Shown: positions 61,387 to 64,000 of the stretch, piece by piece
How positions within the stretch are numbered: position 1 is the first letter of the stretch
Layout of the letters: the number at the start of each line of letters is the position of its first letter
From: Syncephalis fuscata
Lineage: Eukaryota > Zoopagomycota > Zoopagomycetes > Zoopagales > Piptocephalidaceae
Assembly: GCA_025786725.1 (NCBI GenBank)
Contig: JAHLTZ010000065.1
Coordinates: forward strand, 1-64,000
DNA length: 64,000 nucleotides
Direction: 5' to 3'
Position numbers and translations under genes: made by a program
The notes under the pieces: model-generated
Told to the model about the DNA's origin: nothing
Seen by the model: only the letters and a program-made list of their open reading frames with translations
Database searches by the model: none

Positions 61387-61588
61387 ATGCTGTGCAACGA
61401 CACAGTTACAATCGGCAGCAACACTATGCAGTTGTCGCTAAACAATAAGGTAGGACGGCTGCCATCAAGACATTCTCTGTTTTCTCTTCTTCGTATTTCC
61501 TTTCACATCCATCGCACATTACTTTTTTTTCTTTTTTTCTTAGCCAGACTACTCCTATCAAAGAGGTAGAATACACAGATGCCTATGA
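61387..61588 (+). CDS. Possible tiny two-exon gene
   Basis: ATG 61387 opens 21 codons (MLCNDTVTIGSNTMQLSLNN...) to a GTAGGA donor. A 94-nt intron with a strong T-rich tract (61530-61543) leads to CCAGAC and a stop at 61586-61588, giving 35 residues. Another frame of the second exon stays open longer (to about 61668). Unrecognised and weakly supported. Confidence 0.25.
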
Positions 61589-61687
61589 TCTGGCACCGGT
61601 GCAACAAAACACAATCATAAGTAATAGTGATTACAGCATAGCAATATTAATAGCATAGCAATATTAATAGCATACTTAATTGTAAAT

Positions 61688-61820
61688 AACAATAGTTTGG
61701 GCGGACCAAGTAAGCCGTGGCAGTAAACCGGGCTTTGTCGATTCTAATTATACCTCGGCAAAAACTGAAAACAATTACTGCTTACTCTCAATGGGCTAGC
61801 TTATTCTGGCCGTGGCTGAA
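61688..61820 (+). repeat. Dispersed element, copy B
   Basis: Counterpart of 59087-59230 (see there). A 60-codon frame crosses it here, but copy A has an in-frame TGA in the aligned frame. Confidence 0.5.
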
Positions 61821-64000
61821 TGTTTGTATTAGCAATTCTAGCTGTTACAATAAAATCAGTGTTAAGTACAAAGAACCAACTAGCAATGCAAACAAATAAT
61901 AACAATAATAATAGTACATCATTTTCATTCACTGCAACACAATAAAAATTAAAATAAAAAAATCCAAATTAAACAAGTATCACGATGTATAAACTATAAA
62001 CGTTATGCTAACAAGCAAACAATTAGAGCATTAGACACTGCGAAATATATAATGTATTATTATAATGTAACACGTAAATATTTGCAAAAAAGAGCTATTT
62101 CTAATTAGTGTATAAATAGTTATATATAGCAATAATGGCAACCTTGAGTAAAGTAATGTGGCATATCATGCCGATGGTTTTAGCATTTATATTTAATCTA
62201 GCCAAAAACCTTTACCAAATAACATAAACTACGCAACAGCTATCTCGTTGATTTGGTTTGTATAAATATGCCCCGTATCTATTCCATGTTAAATCCAGTA
62301 TATTGGTTTATTGCATTCAATGGAATCTACTTTATCTAACTATGATTAATGAACATTGGATAGCCCTAAATAGTATTTGTATAAACAATAGGTTTTTTGT
62401 TTGGTAAAGTACCATCTTTACAAATAAGCTGGCGAGACCAGGTATTATATGATACCGAGTTGTCTTCAGTTTTGAAGCATTCATAGTTAGACTATCGCCA
62501 ATTGATGCAATCATTAAACTACTCATAACCGCTACAATGCTTTAACAGTATACTATGGCAAGACAAAGACGAAGAAAATGTACATAAGTTAAATAATGAA
62601 GTAAAAAAGACTGCAACAGCAATGGTAATGACGATGTTTATTGATTACGCTGTTGCAGCACCAAGAGTAAGAAATAGTGGTTTGTGTAAATAGTGTTGAT
62701 ATATATATTAACTATAACTATACAAAGTATTGTTATTGTTGATTGTAATCAAAAATACGTATTGATAGCCATTACATATAGGCTATGTTCAATATTCTAA
62801 TGCTATTCATATACTACTAATGATAATTAATAAACCAATTATACTATTAATCATGCTGATCAGGCAACATAAATACGTGACCAATAATGATGATGATGAA
62901 TCTTAATATAAATACATTAAGAACGGCAGGCATTACCACATAAATTAACGTTAACAATTAACAATTGACTATGCATTAAATAACTGATTAATTAACATAC
63001 TTTTTGGTTAGTATTTGTGTAGGCTTATATTGTCAAAATGGCAAAGGGGACTGTTACAGCCTTTTTGATTGATCAAGCAATTTTCATTGATTTTTAGTTC
63101 CATCATTAATTTAGCTAAAAGTATTTAATGCCATTTATTATGGCCGCATAGTTTTAGGGCATCGATACATATAAATGATGTATTCTTAAAAAATTATGCA
63201 AAAGTACTAACAGCTAAAAAGTGCTTGAAAATATCATTTTTTGGGACAATATTGTTGCTTCTGCTTGTAACATCTTTCCGTGATTTTTCAAAAATACATA
63301 ATTTATATGTATCAGTGCCCCAAGATTATGCAATTGTAATAAATTTATTGTGTATTTATAGCTATATTATTAATGGAATTAAAAATTAGCGAAAATTGCT
63401 TAATCAATCAAAAAAGCAGCAATAATCTTTTTTGCCATTTTGGTAATAAAAACACACAAATACTAATCAAAAGCTGCATTAATTAGTCAGTTATCTAATA
63501 AACAGTCAATTAGATTTTTGTTAGCACTTATTAATTTTTCATGTTGCCTAGCTAGTTTTGTTAATGCCATGGCTGGTCTATTAACATTGATTAGTAGCAT
63601 ATGATTAGACATTACAATATTGACACTATTGATATACAATAACTATTAGCATGTATTTGATTACAATGAATAGTTATAGAAATAGTATCAATTGATGGTG
63701 CTACATGTGCATTAACATATATCGCAACAATTGCATATTGCTTGACTATATTGTTTGCTAATACAGCAGCCAGTATGTACAACTTATTAGCGTATTAGCA
63801 TTAGCCACTAGTAATGTAGGCTGGCTGTTACCGATAATACTGTAAGCATACTAGGCAGCAGTTTTATACTCGTATTTATTACTGATGAATGCTAGTGTTG
63901 TTGTTGCTATGTATCACTAGATGCGTATGTATATAAATATCAGCTGTCTGATATGGCGTTTATATTGTAATATTAACAACAATGCTAGTAGTGATTACTA
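61821..64000. other. AT-rich region, possible decayed coding near 62270-62700
   Basis: Mostly featureless AT-rich DNA. Around 62380-62660 plus-strand fragments such as FGKVPSLQISWRDQVLYD, LDYRQLMQS and KKTATAMVMTMFIDYAVAAP look protein-like but lie in changing frames with a TAG between them; no gene model could be built. Confidence 0.35.

Noticed and set aside
62270-62700. Possible gene with FGKVPSLQISWRDQ and MVMTMFIDYAVAAP fragments
   Set aside because: Fragments lie in different frames with an in-frame TAG and no consistent splice sites; kept only as a possible relic.

Overview
The window is from a nuclear genome, most likely of a fungus and probably an early-diverging one. The DNA is AT-rich. 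Genes carry many short introns (about 45-80 nt). OPRTase is a stand-alone intronless URA5-type gene. Recognisable genes encode OMA1, XPG/RAD2, PEX10, BET3, SIN1/AVO1, MORG1 and mitochondrial Lon. Two predicted secreted proteins have dibasic (Kex2-like) processing sites. Nothing bacterial or viral was recognised.

Layout. 1-8.4 kb: the end of an unknown gene, an unknown gene, OMA1 (+) and XPG/RAD2 (-). 8.9-10.2 kb: first copy of a repeat family. 10.25-12.4 kb: a carbonyl reductase-type SDR (-) divergent from URA5 (+). 15.1-18.8 kb (-): the most striking locus, a secreted-peptide gene whose mature part is carried by 33 microexons. Thirty-two are exactly 3 nt and one is 6 nt; they are separated by near-identical introns of about 78 nt, and two tRNA-derived SINE-like insertions lie inside introns. 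19-24.3 kb: a tandem duplication and two more copies of the repeat family. 24.4-26.8 kb: PEX10 and BET3, convergent. 28.1-29.6 kb: a small secreted protein and an orphan gene. 30.3-43.8 kb: three paralogous seven-transmembrane proteins around SIN1, a membrane-anchored pseudokinase and MORG1. 44.1-52.9 kb: Lon, an SH3/Ras-association protein and a coiled-coil orphan, all on the minus strand. 53-64 kb: AT-rich DNA with dispersed repeats and a few small orphan genes.

In the microexon gene, exon 1 (signal peptide plus propeptide ending in Arg-Arg) ends in phase 1. Joining the microexons gives a 34-residue cysteine-rich peptide, Cys spacing C-X2-C-X4-C-X11-C-X4-C-X3-C. The stop codon is completed across the last intron. 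The triplets differ between units while the flanking intron sequence is conserved, as expected if the triplets are exons and not spacers of a minisatellite. I know of no described fungal gene of this kind.

Two further general observations. At least four introns are GC-AG. About twenty reading-frame breaks in otherwise conserved genes nearly all look like one missing base, usually at a mononucleotide run or a GG pair. That points to consensus undercalls more than to pseudogenes, so gene models with breaks are annotated here as genes.
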